From an uncultured Tateyamaria sp. (GTDB taxonomy: Bacteria > Pseudomonadota > Alphaproteobacteria > Rhodobacterales > Rhodobacteraceae): 64,000 nt of DNA. The notes under the pieces were generated by a model. That model ran no database searches, was not told where the DNA came from, and saw only the letters and a list, made by a program, of their open reading frames with translations. Positions 53,903 to 63,583 of this stretch are shown one piece after another (within the stretch, counting starts at the first letter, position 1; each line of letters opens with the position of its first letter). The stretch lies in contig CAJQRC010000013.1 in the NCBI GenBank assembly GCA_905480645.1, positions 1 through 64,000 of the forward strand, in the 5' to 3' direction. The translations under genes were made by a program, and so were the position numbers.

Positions 53903-53934
53903 TATGTTCGACCCGTTTTTACGGGTCGGGCATA
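53903..53934. terminator. Strong inverted repeat after the metallo-hydrolase
   Basis: CGACCCGT-TTTT-ACGGGTCG (53909-53928) is a perfect 8-bp stem, extended by TATG/CATA after a 2-bp mismatch. There is no T run on either side, so it is either a structured 3' end or a protein-binding site. Confidence 0.45.
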
Positions 53935-54063
53935 GCCTCAAAATCCCTCAGCCGTAGTATATCCCGCTTTGCTCAGGCGGTGGGATGAGTAGAGCAAGGC
54001 AGACCTTGGTGATAGGTATCTACCATATTCGTTTCCAAATTTATCGATGTTTGCCCTGATTTC

Positions 54064-55146
54064 CTATTTATCGTTAAATAAGTCTGCCAACGCTTTCGTA
54101 TCGATTGCTCGGCATACATGCCCTACTGGTTTAACAGTTTCTGCGTCTTCTCCAGCAACAATTGCGTTAACGACGGCCTCTTCGACCGCCTCGACTGTGG
54201 CCAAATAAAACGGATCCAGTAATTCGCTGTTGAGTTCAGTGCGTTGCAAGATTGCTTCGTCCTGTTGGGGCATCGGGTGATCATTTGCGACTGAAAAGGC
54301 CAGAAAGATATCTCCAGAACTGTTACCGCCTGGGCTGCCGCCTCGACCAACGCCAATGGCTGCTCGCTTGGCTGTCTGGCGTAGTGCCAAGCTAGAAAGA
54401 GGCGCATCGGTGCCGAGGATGACAATGATTGAGCCAGTTTCCTGTTCTATAAGCCGCCCCTCAGGCATTAATTCGCCAACTGCTTTACCCAAAACATTGA
54501 GCCACGGCCTGATACCGTGGTTGGCTTGAACAAGTGCGCCGAGCGTGTAGGTCTCTCCGCCCAGTTTTAACTGCCTTGAGGCGGTTCCAGTCCCACCCTT
54601 GAACTCATAGCAAATCATACCGTTGCCGCCGCCGGTCGAACCTTCTGCAACGTGTCCTGACGTCGCTGCATTCAACGCTGTAATTGCGTGATCTGCCGTT
54701 ACATGCTGGCCGTTTATGTCGTTAAGAACGCCGTCATAGGTCTCTGCAACAACTGGCATTGCCCAAGCATGCCTGTCCCGAAAATAGTCGGCATAGGTGT
54801 CGATCATCCATTGTGTTGCACCATGATGGACCATACCTACTGAATGAGTGTTAGTGATGCAGATCGGGCCGACGAAGTAGCCCGCGTCGTTGATCCAGTG
54901 AGTGCCCGTCATCTCACCGTTACCATTTAGAGCATACTGACCTGCCCATACTGGTTTGGGCTCGCTCAAGCCTCCACGCGGAATGATGGCTGTGACACCG
55001 GTTCGGATGTTTTTGTTTGTGTCGGTTAATGTTGTGAATCCGACATGCACTCCAGAGATATCGGTGATCGCATTATTTGGCCCGGGAGTGCCTGAAAACG
55101 GTAGGCCAAGATCGCGCGCACGGGGTTTTGGGGTGGGTTGACCCAT
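54064..55146 (-). CDS. P1-family peptidase (DmpA/BapA-like aminopeptidase)
   Basis: 360 aa. N-terminal ARDLGLPFSGTPGPNNAITD and GVHVGFTTL are family signatures. The autoprocessing site GGSPGGNSSGDIFLAFS supplies the nucleophile Ser after cleavage into two chains (family knowledge from DmpA). Relatives cleave N-terminal L- or D-residues or beta-peptides. No signal peptide. Co-directional with the amidase gene upstream, 97 bp apart. Confidence 0.88.
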   Translation of the reverse strand: MGQPTPKPRARDLGLPFSGTPGPNNAITDISGVHVGFTTLTDTNKNIRTGVTAIIPRGGLSEPKPVWAGQYALNGNGEMTGTHWINDAGYFVGPICITNTHSVGMVHHGATQWMIDTYADYFRDRHAWAMPVVAETYDGVLNDINGQHVTADHAITALNAATSGHVAEGSTGGGNGMICYEFKGGTGTASRQLKLGGETYTLGALVQANHGIRPWLNVLGKAVGELMPEGRLIEQETGSIIVILGTDAPLSSLALRQTAKRAAIGVGRGGSPGGNSSGDIFLAFSVANDHPMPQQDEAILQRTELNSELLDPFYLATVEAVEEAVVNAIVAGEDAETVKPVGHVCRAIDTKALADLFNDK

Positions 55147-55243
55147 GGTTTATTCCCTTCGACGGGTTTCTGAGAAAAAAGCCAATCACAGCAAAAAATA
55201 AAATGCGGTGACGTTAAAGCTGGGCATGAAAGAACTCTTTGGT

Positions 55244-56671
55244 TTAAATGATTTTTTTAGGCGTAATCGGCAATTGTTTCGATATGCCGACAGCTTGTTC
55301 AAATCGTTTTGCCGCAAGCAATAGTGCGGCTTCTCCCCTTGGTTTGCCCATGATTTGAATTCCAACTGGCAACCCTTCAGTGGTAAATCCGCAGGGAACA
55401 CTGATTGTCGGACAGGCGGTCATGGTCAATGCAAAAGTAATTGAAAACCAGTCGATATAGGTCTCGCATGGCTTACCATCGATTTCTGTTACATAGCGTT
55501 GATCGACCGGGAATGGAGCTATGGAAGCCGTAGGACAAATTAAAAAATCATGCGTCTCGAAGAAGGCTATTACCTTCTTGTAAAGTTCAATCCGAACGCG
55601 TTCTGCGTCGAATATTTGAGATGGCGTGATGCGTAATCCGAGTTCGATATTACCAATGATTTCTGGTGCTATCTGGTCGCGATGTTTTAATAGGATCGGC
55701 CCCATCATGGTGGCGAATAAGACGGCACGAAGTGTTTGAAACGCCTCAAGTACGCCGGTGAAGTCGGGAATATCATCCGTCACTTCAGCGCCGAGATCTG
55801 CAAAGATAGACGACGCACCACCGCAGACTTTCGCGATTTCTTTCTCCATAGAAACAATGGAAAGATCAGGGCTGAAAGCAACGCGCTTTGGCATGCCAGT
55901 TCCCTGTAGTGTTTCGACGAAGGATGGCCCTGCATGATCAAAAGACAAGGGGTCATCAATTTGCTGACCGACGCCAGCATCCAGCATTAGTGCCAAGTCA
56001 TCAACATTTCGTGCTAGAGGCCCTTCAACCCAAAGAGTGTCCATAGATGGTAAACGCGTACCACGGGGTACGCGGCCCGGACTGGGACGTAAGCCGACAA
56101 TACCATTAAACGCTGCTGGTGTGCGTAAACTGCCACCCAGATCGTTACCCGTAGCCAGCCAAACCAATCCACTGGCGAGAGCTGCCGATGATCCACCAGA
56201 AGATCCGCCCGCGCTTTTTCGCATATCCCAAGGATTACGGGTTAAGCCGTTAACAGGATTGAAGGTATGGCCGCCTGCCCACTCAGGAACATTGGATTTG
56301 GCTACTGCAATTGCCCCATTGCTTTGTAACTGCCTGACAGTTGCGTCAGATTTTAGCGGGACATTGTCAGCAAATATGGGAGAGCCATAGGTTGTTACAG
56401 CACCACCGAGGTCATTGTAATCTTTTACAGCGATGGGCAGGCCACAGAGTGATTTTGGGTTCCCAGCATGCTCTTCTAAGTCTAGAGATTTTGCTTGCTC
56501 ACGCGCTTGTTCAAAACAATGAATGGGTAAAGCGTTAACTTCAGTATCAACAGCCTCTATACGCTGAATGGAAGCCTCAACTAAATCAAGGGGAGATATT
56601 TCCTTTGAACGGAGACGATTGACCGCTTCAGTTGCAGTCATTTGAATAAAATCATTATTCGCATCGCTCAT
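55244..56671 (-). CDS. Amidase-signature-family amidase
   Basis: 475 aa from ATG 56671 behind AGGAGA. Ser-cisSer-Lys triad visible: Lys in GLPIAVKDYND, SAGGSSGGSSAAL, and nucleophile region GNDLGGSLRTPAAFNG. C-terminal SVPCGFTTEGLPVGIQIMGK is normal. Cytoplasmic hydrolysis of an amide bond. Context (P1 peptidase downstream, UTRA fragment upstream) suggests a small nitrogen-scavenging cluster. Confidence 0.9.
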   Translation of the reverse strand: MSDANNDFIQMTATEAVNRLRSKEISPLDLVEASIQRIEAVDTEVNALPIHCFEQAREQAKSLDLEEHAGNPKSLCGLPIAVKDYNDLGGAVTTYGSPIFADNVPLKSDATVRQLQSNGAIAVAKSNVPEWAGGHTFNPVNGLTRNPWDMRKSAGGSSGGSSAALASGLVWLATGNDLGGSLRTPAAFNGIVGLRPSPGRVPRGTRLPSMDTLWVEGPLARNVDDLALMLDAGVGQQIDDPLSFDHAGPSFVETLQGTGMPKRVAFSPDLSIVSMEKEIAKVCGGASSIFADLGAEVTDDIPDFTGVLEAFQTLRAVLFATMMGPILLKHRDQIAPEIIGNIELGLRITPSQIFDAERVRIELYKKVIAFFETHDFLICPTASIAPFPVDQRYVTEIDGKPCETYIDWFSITFALTMTACPTISVPCGFTTEGLPVGIQIMGKPRGEAALLLAAKRFEQAVGISKQLPITPKKII

Positions 56672-56879
56672 TGTACATTCTCCTATTGGTATTATTTCAA
56701 CTCGGATTTTTAAATAAAGTCTATCTCCAGAGATCATGCCCGTAAACTGCTGCGTATTTATTCGAGCATTAGTAGCGGTAGGGACAGGAGAGGCCCAATT
56801 GGGCTAGGTGGTAAAGTTATAAGCTATGTAAAATTCTAAACGGAAGAATACTACAATTTTTGGGACAAGCAGTGGTTCG

Positions 56880-57314
56880 TTAGCGCATGATTGTCCCGGA
56901 AAAATGTGCAACATCACCACGCCAGTACTGGTGTCCGACGCTGATTGGTTTGTCCTGAACGTCCAGAACGGTCTGTTCTAGCAGCAATCCAGCGCAGGGT
57001 GGTGTAAGTTCAAGCGTTTTTGCTATGTGTTCAGGAAAACCGATCATGGTGATAGCTATTCGGGAATGGGTCGCCCTGATGCCATAAACGTCCTCGAAAA
57101 ACGGGATGAGAGGTCTTTCCAAGTTTCGGGATTGTAGATCTGGGAAACGCTCTGCAAAAACAAATTCTTCTTCGACAAAAGCTAGTTTGTTGCTTAGCCG
57201 ACAGATTCGCGAATATTTGTGAATTTCCGAATCTGGTGGAACCATTAGAGCCTCTGATTCCTCCAAATTTGCCGTTGTGGTTTCAAAACTTACCTGAGCG
57301 TATTTCGCAAACGC
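56880..57314 (-). pseudogene. GntR/HutC-type regulator reduced to its UTRA domain
   Basis: The reading frame opens after a TGA at 57315-57317 and encodes an almost complete UTRA ligand domain (FETTTANLEESEALMVPPDS, FVEEEFVFAERFPDLQSRNL, ISVGHQYWRGDVAHFSGTIM). The DNA-binding GntR helix-turn-helix that should precede it is missing in all frames upstream. A TTG at 57266 could start a UTRA-only protein of 128 aa; a broken regulator is more likely. It may once have controlled the amidase/peptidase genes. Confidence 0.6.
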
Positions 57315-57774
57315 TCACACCCCAGTGTGATTATCATCGGTATCCTGAAATAAAGTTTCAGGATAAACTCATCAAGGTGAAGGTCGCACAACATCTGCCT
57401 CCTTTGGGGCTTGATGCTTGGTCCAGCCTGTTGTTGGTCTGTTTGGAAGGGGTCACTGGCCTAGCTTTCTTTGCCCAGATTATGGAGAGAAATAATGTCA
57501 TTTCGCAATTATAGCTTCAGATTTGATTCTGGTGATTTTTTCGCCTGCATTAAAAAGGTTCAGGTCCCGCAGTATGATTTTATCTGCCTATTGCGTGAAC
57601 TGCTGACGCTGCAAACACAAAAAAGCACAAGGCTTGCTCTCCTTATTCTAAAATTTGTCATTTTGGTTAGGCGCCCACAGTTATGCGGTGATAAGCAACG
57701 GAACCTTTTCTACCTTTTCAAAGTATCTTAAACCTGACCCTGCTTAGGCGACTTATCTCATTAGGACCCAGTAT
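57315..57774. other. Unresolved stretch with a 25-bp inverted repeat
   Basis: 460 bp between the UTRA fragment and the FAD/GcvT enzyme. It contains short open frames on the plus strand (to 57514 and 57731) whose products are not recognised. At 57341-57365 there is a perfect inverted repeat with 10-base arms (TATCCTGAAA / TTTCAGGATA) and a 5-base loop. Probably decayed coding DNA plus the promoter of the next gene. Confidence 0.4.
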
Positions 57775-60216
57775 ATGAAAAAGCAACTTCCCTCCCATAC
57801 GCAGGTTGTCGTCATTGGCGGCGGTATTCACGGCTGCTCGGTCGCATATCATCTGGCCAAAGAGGGTTGGACCGATGTTGTTTTACTGGAGCGCAAGCAA
57901 TTGACCAGCGGTACTACATGGCATGCAGCTGGGTTGGTTGGGCAGCTTCAAGGCAGTCATGCCACCACAGCCTTTGCCAAATATGGTATTGAATTGCTCG
58001 AAGAAATCGAAGCAGAAACTGGTCAAAACCCAGGATATCGACGCTCTGGGTCGATATCGATTGCAACCAATGATGAACGTATGGCGGAGTTAAAGCGCAA
58101 GGCGGATTTTGCCTCGTTGTTTGGCATCGAAGCTAACTATCTTAGTACGCCTGAGATTAAAAACCGCTGGCCGTTGATGAACCCCGAAGGCGTGTTGGGT
58201 GGGATTTATATGCCCAGTGATGGATCGGCGAACCCTACCGACCTGACTATGGCGTTGGTTAAGGGCGCGCGTCAGCGCGGTGCTACGATCATGGAACACA
58301 TCAAAGTGGAAGAAATTCTTATCACCGAAGGCCGAGCTAGCGGCGTGCGCACGGACCACGGTGCGATCACGGCTGATTTTGTTGTCAATTGCGCGGGTAT
58401 GTGGGCACGTGACCTTGGGCAACAAAACGGTGTTGGCGTTCCATTGCACGCCTGCGAACATTATTATCTCGTAACCGAGGCGATAAAGGGTCTGCCTAGC
58501 GACCTGCCAGTACTGCGCTCATATTGCGACGGTACTTACTTCAAGGAGGACGCTGGCAAGCTACTGTTCGGTTTTGCCCACAATCACGCGAAACCCTGGG
58601 GTGTTGAGGGTATTTCAGAAGCATTTTGTTTTGACTCACTGCCCTTTGTCGAAGACGATGTGATGGATGTTCTGGAGTTAGCAATGAACAGGGTGCCTTT
58701 GTTGCAGGAAACTGGCATTCGCACTTTTTTCAACGGCCCGGAAAGCTACTCTTATGATGGGCGCTTTACGTTGGGTGAGGCACCAGACGTAAAGAACTAT
58801 TTTGTGCTGGCTGGCGTGAACTCGACTGGCATTCAATCGGGATCCGGTGCGGGACGAGCGATCGCCCAATGGATCATGAAGGGCCATCCTCCGATGGACC
58901 TGAGCGAAATGGATCCCAGTCGTTGTGAGGAATTTCAGGCTCGTGATGCGTATCTGCAAAACCGCTGCCCCGAAACACTGGTTCTTACCTATGCCATGCA
59001 TTGGCCCAACCGTCAGCGTGAAACTGTTCGTAATCTGCGTAAGTCGCCATTTTATCACGCTATGAAAGCACGCGGTGCATTCTTCACTGAAACCCAAGGT
59101 TGGGAACGTCCCGGCTGGTTCACGCCCGAAGGTATCGACCCAAAGATTGAATACAGTTTTGGCCGTCAGAACTGGTTTGACTATGCCCAAGCAGAACAAA
59201 AGGCAGCACGTGAAGATGTCGCGATGATTGACTACACCATGCTAGGCAAGTTGATGGTCGAAGGCCCGGACGCCGAGGCGTTCCTTCAACGGATTTGTAC
59301 CAACAACATGGCAATCAAACCGGGTCGGGTGATTTACACCCTGATGCTGAATGATCGCGGCGGAATTGAAAGTGATGTGACATTTGCGCGTCATGCCGAT
59401 AACAGCTTCATGATGATGAGTTCGATCTCGCACACGCGGCGCGATTATCTCCATCTGCGTGATCATCTTTTGCCTGAGGAAGACGTGAAACTTCGAGACG
59501 TGACTTCGGGGTTTGGGGTGCTGGGCATCATGGGCCCGAAAAGCCGCGATCTGCTGGCGGTAGTCAGTAATGTAGACGTCTCGAATAACGCTTTCCCGTT
59601 CAACAGCTTTCAGGAGTTTTACATTGGTCATGCTCGAGTAAAAGCACAGCGCTTGTCTTATTCCGGTGAACTGGGTTGGGAGATTTTTGTGACGCCGGAT
59701 TTTTCCGAGCATGTTTTTGATGTTTTGTATGAAGCGGGGCAGGAGTTTGGTTTGCGCTTGATAGGTGGCGAAGCTCTGAATGCATTGCGGATTGAAAAAG
59801 GTTTTGTGCATTGGGGCCATGATATGGCCTATACTGAAGCGCCGCACCAATTGGGACTTGGGTTTGCCTGCAAACCAAACAAGTCCATTTCATTTATTGG
59901 GCGTGACGCCTATCTGGCGCGCAAGGAAGAAGGCAAGGGACCCTTCCTCTGCTCGGTTAAACTCTGCGATTCAAGCCCGATTTTGCATCAAAACGAGCCG
60001 GTTCTGCGAAATGGAGAGGTTGTGGGTTATGTCACGGCGGGTGCATATGGATACGCCACAGGGAGTGCGGTAGGTTTATGTCTGTTGTCCTTGCCAGAAG
60101 GTGAAACAAATGTCGAAACTGGCGAATTCACGGTCATGGTGGAAGGGGTAAAGTTTGATGCTAATGTCAGTTTGACACCTTTCTATGATCCCAAGAGCAA
60201 AAATATGCTTGGATAA
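57775..60216 (+). CDS. Dimethylglycine/sarcosine-dehydrogenase-like FAD enzyme with GcvT domain
   Basis: 813 aa. N-terminal FAD-binding DAO domain (VVVIGGGIHGCSVAYHLAKE, LTSGTTWHAAGLVGQL with the covalent-flavin-type His), a central FAO_M linker, then GcvT-like folate-binding domains from about residue 430 (LGKLMVEGPDAEAFLQRICT, GYVTAGAYGYATGSAVGLCL). The family oxidatively demethylates dimethylglycine, sarcosine or related N-methyl compounds and passes the one-carbon unit to tetrahydrofolate. A single transcription unit here; exact substrate undecided. Confidence 0.88.
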   Translation: MKKQLPSHTQVVVIGGGIHGCSVAYHLAKEGWTDVVLLERKQLTSGTTWHAAGLVGQLQGSHATTAFAKYGIELLEEIEAETGQNPGYRRSGSISIATNDERMAELKRKADFASLFGIEANYLSTPEIKNRWPLMNPEGVLGGIYMPSDGSANPTDLTMALVKGARQRGATIMEHIKVEEILITEGRASGVRTDHGAITADFVVNCAGMWARDLGQQNGVGVPLHACEHYYLVTEAIKGLPSDLPVLRSYCDGTYFKEDAGKLLFGFAHNHAKPWGVEGISEAFCFDSLPFVEDDVMDVLELAMNRVPLLQETGIRTFFNGPESYSYDGRFTLGEAPDVKNYFVLAGVNSTGIQSGSGAGRAIAQWIMKGHPPMDLSEMDPSRCEEFQARDAYLQNRCPETLVLTYAMHWPNRQRETVRNLRKSPFYHAMKARGAFFTETQGWERPGWFTPEGIDPKIEYSFGRQNWFDYAQAEQKAAREDVAMIDYTMLGKLMVEGPDAEAFLQRICTNNMAIKPGRVIYTLMLNDRGGIESDVTFARHADNSFMMMSSISHTRRDYLHLRDHLLPEEDVKLRDVTSGFGVLGIMGPKSRDLLAVVSNVDVSNNAFPFNSFQEFYIGHARVKAQRLSYSGELGWEIFVTPDFSEHVFDVLYEAGQEFGLRLIGGEALNALRIEKGFVHWGHDMAYTEAPHQLGLGFACKPNKSISFIGRDAYLARKEEGKGPFLCSVKLCDSSPILHQNEPVLRNGEVVGYVTAGAYGYATGSAVGLCLLSLPEGETNVETGEFTVMVEGVKFDANVSLTPFYDPKSKNMLG

Positions 60217-60473
60217 TGTGAATTGGTGGTGCCACGCCATTTGTCTGGATAGATTTTACTTTAACAAAAGCATTTAGACCGTCAAATTTTTCATGCTCAG
60301 GCGGCTTACTGTTCTTACCAATTATATCCCATCGAATGAATAAATCCCATTCGGTAAAATATAACCTGTGCATCATCAATACTTTGCTTATCAGATTGTC
60401 TATTTCGATTCATAAGCGCTTGCATCAGGCATTATATAAGTTTTCACAGTAATTCTTTTTCCAGATTCTACCT

Positions 60474-60884
60474 TTACTTGGGTGGCGGCGTTTTATCAAA
60501 ACTTGGAACGTTTGCGGGTATTTGATGAAACGGCTGCTGATCAACGCAGAAGATTGCTGCTTGCGGACTAAACCATGAGTGATCATCTAAAGTTCCTATC
60601 TTCAATACCAACATGCCAGGTCGAGGAGGACTTTTGACGCAGATGTGGGTTCCACAATTTTTGCAAAAAAACCGGGTCCTGGGGTTTTCCAAATCCTCTC
60701 TAGCGAATGTATTTAATTCACCTTTTGTGACACGGAATTTGTCTTCAGAAATTACAATAGAGGCATTTGGTTCGCCTCCGGAAAGATATCGGCATTCCCG
60801 ACAATGGCATAGCAATTGAGAATGTATCGGATCATCGAATTCAAATCGAATATCTCCACAATAACATTTTCCAGTATGGGTCAT
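60474..60884 (-). CDS. GFA-family (Mss4-like) zinc protein
   Basis: 136 aa. Cysteine pattern of the family: GKCYCGDIRFEF, LLCHCRECRYLSGG, and FFCKNCGTHICVKSP, providing two zinc sites. Members are annotated as glutathione-dependent formaldehyde-activating, though most are untested. A link to formaldehyde from the neighbouring demethylating enzyme is possible but the genes are on opposite strands. Confidence 0.88.
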   Translation of the reverse strand: MTHTGKCYCGDIRFEFDDPIHSQLLCHCRECRYLSGGEPNASIVISEDKFRVTKGELNTFAREDLENPRTRFFCKNCGTHICVKSPPRPGMLVLKIGTLDDHSWFSPQAAIFCVDQQPFHQIPANVPSFDKTPPPK

Positions 60885-61083
60885 CTATCTATCTACCTTT
60901 CCTTTGTTCGGGTTCTTCAGTTTTTTGGCCGTAAAATGCAATTGCAATCGTAAGATGTCCTTTCTTGGCTTACCAGAATATTGGCTCAGCAACTGTTGGA
61001 TTAAAAGTTCCAGCACTTTGTTTGGTATCGTTGTGGGCTTTTAACATCTGTTGCTTTCAGTGGAGCCATAAAAATAATGAACA

Positions 61084-61965
61084 TTAGAGGTAATCTTGCC
61101 AACTATGCTCAGGCTTGAAGCCCAATAAACGTTTAGCCTTTTCATTAGAATAGAAGCTTTTTGGAGCCTCATTAGAACGCACAGGAACGTTTTGATAGTA
61201 CCGGTTGATCAGTTCTTCTGATGTTAAACCGACTGAATGATCATCATTCGATACATTGAAAATTTGATAGCCTAGCCCATCGGTCTGTAAGCACTTTTGA
61301 ACCATCTGCCCAAGATCACGAGCATCTATGTAAGAGAAGATATTTCGCCGCCTTAAATCCGGATTTTGCATAAAGGCAGGAAAGTCTTCAGCGTATTCGT
61401 GTGGCTCGATGACATTGTTTATTCGCAAGCCATAAATATCGATCCCGGTTCTGCGTTGAAAGCTTTTAGCTGTCGCCTCGTTGACCACTTTTGACATTGC
61501 ATAACTGTCTTCTGGAATAGTTGAATGCTCTTCATCGATGGGTAAGTAATCAGGTTTCACCTCACCATCGGCAAAGCAAACCCCATAGGTTGTCTCTGAA
61601 GATGCAAATATAACCTTTCGGACACCCATTTTGACCGCAGCATCTATGATATTGTAAGTGCCAAGAGTATTGACCCTGTAGCATTCATTATCACTCGTCA
61701 TGAGCAAGCGGGGAATTGCTGCAAAGTGGACGACAGCATCGAACTTAGGTACGCCAGTGCCATGGGCAAGTTCATCATAATGTGCATAGCTACCCATTAT
61801 ATCAAATACTTGCCCAGCATCTGTAATATCAGCGAGGCGAGTTAAAACCTTTGGATGACCAAGGTTAACTTGATCCAGATTTAGAATTGAGTGACCTTGT
61901 TCAAACAAATAGTTTATGCTGTGTTTTCCAGCCTTACCTGATCCACCAGTAAATAGTATTCTCAT
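61084..61965 (-). CDS. NAD-dependent epimerase/dehydratase (extended SDR)
   Basis: About 293 aa from ATG 61965 (GAGGATT upstream). Rossmann motif LFTGGSGKAGKHSINYL, active site YAMSK (DSYAMSKVVNEA), and FNVSNDDHS near the C-terminus. UDP-glucose-4-epimerase-like proteins modify nucleotide sugars; substrate not deducible. Isolated gene, divergent from the SRAP gene. Confidence 0.85.
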   Translation of the reverse strand: MRILFTGGSGKAGKHSINYLFEQGHSILNLDQVNLGHPKVLTRLADITDAGQVFDIMGSYAHYDELAHGTGVPKFDAVVHFAAIPRLLMTSDNECYRVNTLGTYNIIDAAVKMGVRKVIFASSETTYGVCFADGEVKPDYLPIDEEHSTIPEDSYAMSKVVNEATAKSFQRRTGIDIYGLRINNVIEPHEYAEDFPAFMQNPDLRRRNIFSYIDARDLGQMVQKCLQTDGLGYQIFNVSNDDHSVGLTSEELINRYYQNVPVRSNEAPKSFYSNEKAKRLLGFKPEHSWQDYL

Positions 61966-62094
61966 AATTTTTTTAATCCTCAATCTCGTAAGCTTACAGG
62001 CCCAATCAACCACAATGAATTATGTTAGAAATATGCTGTAAAATATTAGATCTATTGTAAATGATATTTGAGCAATAACTTTGAAAGTAAAGCT

Positions 62095-62760
62095 ATGTGT
62101 GGAAGGTTTGCTATAACACTACCTCAAGATGCTATGGTGAACTTATTTCAAGCAACACCTTCAAACGACTTACCTGCGACACCTAACTACAATGTTTGCC
62201 CAACAACCAGCGTTCATACCATCACTTCTGAGGGTGATGGTCGGCAACTAAAGTCAATGCGATGGGGTTTCTTGCCGAAGTGGTATAGGACCTTGAATGG
62301 TGGGCCACCGCTAATCAACGCAAGATCAGAAACAATTGCGAACAAACCGGCATTTAAAGAGGCATGTCGGGCTAGACGCTGTTTAATTCCGTGTGACGGA
62401 TTTTACGAATGGCATAGAATGAAAGGTGAAAAACCCATTCCTTATAGAGTTACTCGCTCAGATGGAGAACCTCTTGTAATGGCCGGAATTTGGCAAGATT
62501 GGGAGTTGGGTGGAGAGCTTTTATCAAGCTGCGCCATAGTAACTACTGACGCGAACGCCAAGATGGCTGATATACACCATAGGCTCCCGGTAATACTTAA
62601 TTCTGATGATTGGTCACTTTGGTTGGGGGAATTGGGTAACGGTGCCGCTAGACTTATGAAGCCTGTGTCTGATGACACTGTCGACCTTGTAAGAGTTAGT
62701 CAGGCGGTTAACTCTAACAGAGCTACCGGATTGGAATTATGGCATCCGCTGTCAGTATGA
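62095..62760 (+). CDS. SRAP-family protein (YedK/HMCES-like abasic-site crosslinker)
   Basis: 221 aa from ATG 62095, so that catalytic Cys2 follows the initiator Met (MCGRFAITLP). The other family residues are present: Asn in INARSET, Glu in CDGFYEWHR, His in DIHHRLPVIL. The protein forms a thiazolidine crosslink with abasic sites in single-stranded DNA to shield them. Single gene with a strong terminator downstream. Weak RBS. Confidence 0.92.
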   Translation: MCGRFAITLPQDAMVNLFQATPSNDLPATPNYNVCPTTSVHTITSEGDGRQLKSMRWGFLPKWYRTLNGGPPLINARSETIANKPAFKEACRARRCLIPCDGFYEWHRMKGEKPIPYRVTRSDGEPLVMAGIWQDWELGGELLSSCAIVTTDANAKMADIHHRLPVILNSDDWSLWLGELGNGAARLMKPVSDDTVDLVRVSQAVNSNRATGLELWHPLSV

Positions 62761-62777
62761 AATTTTTAGAGTTAAGA

Positions 62778-62817
62778 AATCCTGTAGTCGCTGTTTAATC
62801 AGCACTACAGGATTTTA
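62778..62817. terminator. Bidirectional-type terminator hairpin
   Basis: AAATCCTGTAGT (62778-62789) pairs with ACTACAGGATTT (62805-62816) over 12 bp, with an inner GCTG/CAGC stem and a 6-base loop. A-rich on the left and T-rich on the right, so it can end both the SRAP transcript and the convergent gene. Confidence 0.8.
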
Positions 62818-62865
62818 ATGTGCATAGCGCTTAATGAGGTATTAATTCTAGAATAGTTGTTACAA

Positions 62866-63327
62866 TTAATTTGCTGGCGTAAAGTCGTAGACTGAACCAC
62901 CGCCTTTGAGTGAATGCCTGGTCACACCTTTCCATTGCGCTCCAGTGTAGGCGGCCCACTTTCCAGTTCCTCCAACGAGTGTAAGCAGAACACCATCGCC
63001 GCCAAATGTACCTGTATTAATAAATATGTCACCCGTTTCGTCTATCACTGTGCAAGTAACAGCACCGCCAATGGGTGCTTCCTGTCCTGCAGCAAAAGAA
63101 ATAGTTTGAGTACAGGAAGCGGTAGTGGCGGCGTCAAAACCTTCTGGGGGGTTATCCCAAATCCAAATATCTTCCGTAATGTTTTGAACTATGACGCCCG
63201 TTTTGCCTTCAAGAACTTTGGTATCTACTATCACGCCGGTTCCATGACCGCCTAATCCGGAGTGACCTCCAGCAAGAGCTATAAACGGAAATAGTATAAG
63301 CGCCGTTGCTGTAATAATGTTTTTCAT
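62866..63327 (-). CDS. Secreted protein of unknown function, beta-barrel-like
   Basis: About 153 aa from ATG 63327 (AGGACG upstream) with a Sec signal peptide (MKNIITATALILFPFIALAG). The rest is rich in Gly, Thr and beta-branched residues: GTGVIVDTKVLEGKTGVIVQ, TCTVIDETGDIFINTG, and GGTGKWAAYTGAQWKGVTRH. The last recalls the G-G-T-G-x-F/Y...G motif of allene-oxide-cyclase-like barrels. Two cysteines could form a disulfide in the periplasm. Function unknown. Confidence 0.7.
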   Translation of the reverse strand: MKNIITATALILFPFIALAGGHSGLGGHGTGVIVDTKVLEGKTGVIVQNITEDIWIWDNPPEGFDAATTASCTQTISFAAGQEAPIGGAVTCTVIDETGDIFINTGTFGGDGVLLTLVGGTGKWAAYTGAQWKGVTRHSLKGGGSVYDFTPAN

Positions 63328-63583
63328 AGTTTGCGTCCTAACTCGTAGTTGTATTGCATCCAGTTTCATTGATTGCCTCACAAAACTATAAAATATTTGT
63401 GGAAACCATCCTATATTTTAAACTGCTCTAAACTATAAATTAGATAATCATTATTTGGCTTTCGTCATCATATAAAATTAGCGATAATTTTGGATGCTAG
63501 CTCTTATCCAAATGTATACCTGAGATATAAAGTCTAAAGCTACACAATATGCTCAAACTCTTCTTCTGCTAAAATACCACAGC

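Noticed and set aside
57471-57731. 86-codon plus-strand ORF before the FAD/GcvT enzyme
   Set aside because: No family resemblance and poor start context; treated as part of an unresolved stretch.
57700-57774. Possible glycine riboswitch before the dimethylglycine/sarcosine-dehydrogenase-like gene
   Set aside because: None of the conserved glycine-aptamer blocks is visible and the leader is short.
60167-60379. 70-codon minus-strand ORF after the FAD/GcvT enzyme
   Set aside because: Overlaps the end of a solid gene on the other strand, has no RBS and no recognisable product.
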